From contig CAIYZZ010000440.1 in assembly GCA_903930805.1 (NCBI GenBank), positions 1-15,038 on the forward strand: a stretch of 15,038 nucleotides of DNA. The letters run 5' to 3'. Source of the stretch: an uncultured Rhodocyclaceae bacterium. Its GTDB lineage: Bacteria > Pseudomonadota > Gammaproteobacteria > Burkholderiales > Rhodocyclaceae. The notes under the pieces were generated by a model. That model worked only from the letters and a program-made list of their open reading frames with translations, had not been told where the DNA came from and did not search any database. The position numbers and the translations under genes are program-made. The stretch's first letter is position 1; the number at the start of each line of letters is the position of its first letter. Below are positions 14,378 to 15,038 of the stretch, piece by piece.

Positions 14378-14795
14378 GGTGGGCACGCTTGACAAAAGAA
14401 TCGACGAACGTATTGACGATGAAGCCGAATACCGGCCCCAGTGCTTTTTCCAGAATCTTGCTGGAAAACTCATAATTCAGCTTGAATTCAACCTTGCAAC
14501 CGGCATCACCCAAAGCGGTGAAGCGCCAACCACCGTCGAGGCGACGGAACGGTCCCTCGCGCAGGGAAATGTTCATCCAGTGCGGTGCATCCTTGGGATT
14601 CTCGGTAGCAAAGTTCAGCTTGATGCCGTGGTAATTGACGTGGATGCGCCCAGCCGTATGTTCCGCCGTGCGGGACAACAACTCGGTACCGCTGCACCAA
14701 GGCAGAAATTTTGGATAGTCCTCAACACGATCCACCAGATCGAACATCTGTTCAGGCGTGCGGGGGATCAATACCGATTTTTCGACAAGGGCCAT
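14364..14795 (-). CDS. ratA: RatA-type coenzyme Q-binding / ribosome association protein
   Basis: A START-like (polyketide cyclase/COQ10 fold) protein of 143 residues. Visible motifs are [44 protein letters not shown] and [22 protein letters not shown]. coli RatA is reported to block 50S-30S association; related proteins bind coenzyme Q, and which role applies here cannot be told. Its partner rnfH follows with a 14-bp overlap and smpB diverges upstream, an arrangement frequent in proteobacteria. No strong Shine-Dalgarno is visible. Confidence 0.93.
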   Translation of the reverse strand: MALVEKSVLIPRTPEQMFDLVDRVEDYPKFLPWCSGTELLSRTAEHTAGRIHVNYHGIKLNFATENPKDAPHWMNISLREGPFRRLDGGWRFTALGDAGCKVEFKLNYEFSSKILEKALGPVFGFIVNTFVDSFVKRAHHVYD

Positions 14796-14823
14796 AAGGA
14801 AGGCTGTACTGAGGGTGCTGCAT

Positions 14824-14841
14824 TAGAATGCGCGAATTCTA
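14824..14841. promoter_or_regulatory. Mirrored -10-like elements between ratA and smpB
   Basis: TAGAAT (14824-14829) and its exact inverse ATTCTA (14836-14841) flank GCGCGA, offering a -10-like box to each divergent gene. Neither has a convincing -35, so the call is weak. Confidence 0.3.
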
Positions 14842-14873
14842 GCGCGACCCGCCATTCCCACGTCCATCCCATC

Positions 14874-15038
14874 ATGAGCATCGCCGAAAACAAAAAAGCC
14901 TTCCACGACTATTTCATCGAGGAACGCTTCGAGGCCGGCTTGGTACTCGAAGGTTGGGAGGTCAAATCCATCCGTGCTGGCCGCGTGCAAATCAAGGAAG
15001 CCTACGTCATCATCAAGAACGCCGAGATGTGGCTGATC
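14874..15038 (+). CDS. smpB: SsrA-binding protein SmpB (partial, runs off the right edge)
   Basis: Partner of tmRNA in trans-translation, rescuing stalled ribosomes. The first 55 codons are seen from ATG 14874 ([20 protein letters not shown]). The family core [20 protein letters not shown], then KEAYVIIKN and MWLI, is clear. The full protein should be about 150 residues. It diverges from ratA across a 78-bp gap. Confidence 0.97.
   Translation, partial: MSIAENKKAFHDYFIEERFEAGLVLEGWEVKSIRAGRVQIKEAYVIIKNAEMWLI

Noticed and set aside
1..15038. CRISPR arrays, rRNA or tRNA genes
   Set aside because: No regularly spaced repeats and no recognisable RNA gene structure were found on reading through.

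Overview
The window looks like a betaproteobacterial chromosome, most likely Rhodocyclales-like. This rests on the gene order smpB / ratA-rnfH / DUF4124 / guaB-guaA and on protein style; no marker gene fixes the genus. Core genes fill about 10402-15038. A degraded integrated island fills about 1-10401 and runs off the left edge.

Core part, from the right: the start of smpB (+) diverges from ratA and rnfH (-), which overlap by 14 bp. A secreted DUF4124 protein (+) ends exactly where rnfH ends. guaB and guaA (-) follow, the last two steps to GMP, with a strong terminator-like hairpin between them and another terminator after guaA.

The island abuts the 3' end of guaA, a recognised insertion site for integrases of the P4/DUF4102 type. 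Such an integrase (9300-10052, -) lies there, pointing away from guaA, but it stops soon after the first catalytic Arg. A dense cluster of GGTATC/GATACC motifs lies between it and guaA, as expected of attP arm sites. To its left is a complete hipBA toxin-antitoxin operon with an operator-like promoter.

The most unusual part is 5812-7264. Three copies of one 25-bp repeat (two direct, one inverted) bound two gene modules. One is an orphan HipB-like regulator with its own palindromic operators. The other is a 221-residue protein I do not recognise, packed so tightly between inverted repeats that it has no room for its own promoter. Two further strong hairpins lie beside the middle repeat. An XRE-antitoxin/AbiEii-type nucleotidyltransferase pair (4660-5792) precedes this block.

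The left third (1-4486, -) is an F-type (MPF_F) conjugation operon fragment, traW-traU-trbC-traN, with translationally overlapping or almost touching genes. TraN is encoded as two consecutive genes, each with its own signal peptide. The genes normally upstream of traW are absent, replaced by the toxin-antitoxin pair. Together with the truncated integrase, this suggests an old ICE-like element that is rearranged and probably no longer self-mobile, retained with addiction and defence cargo.
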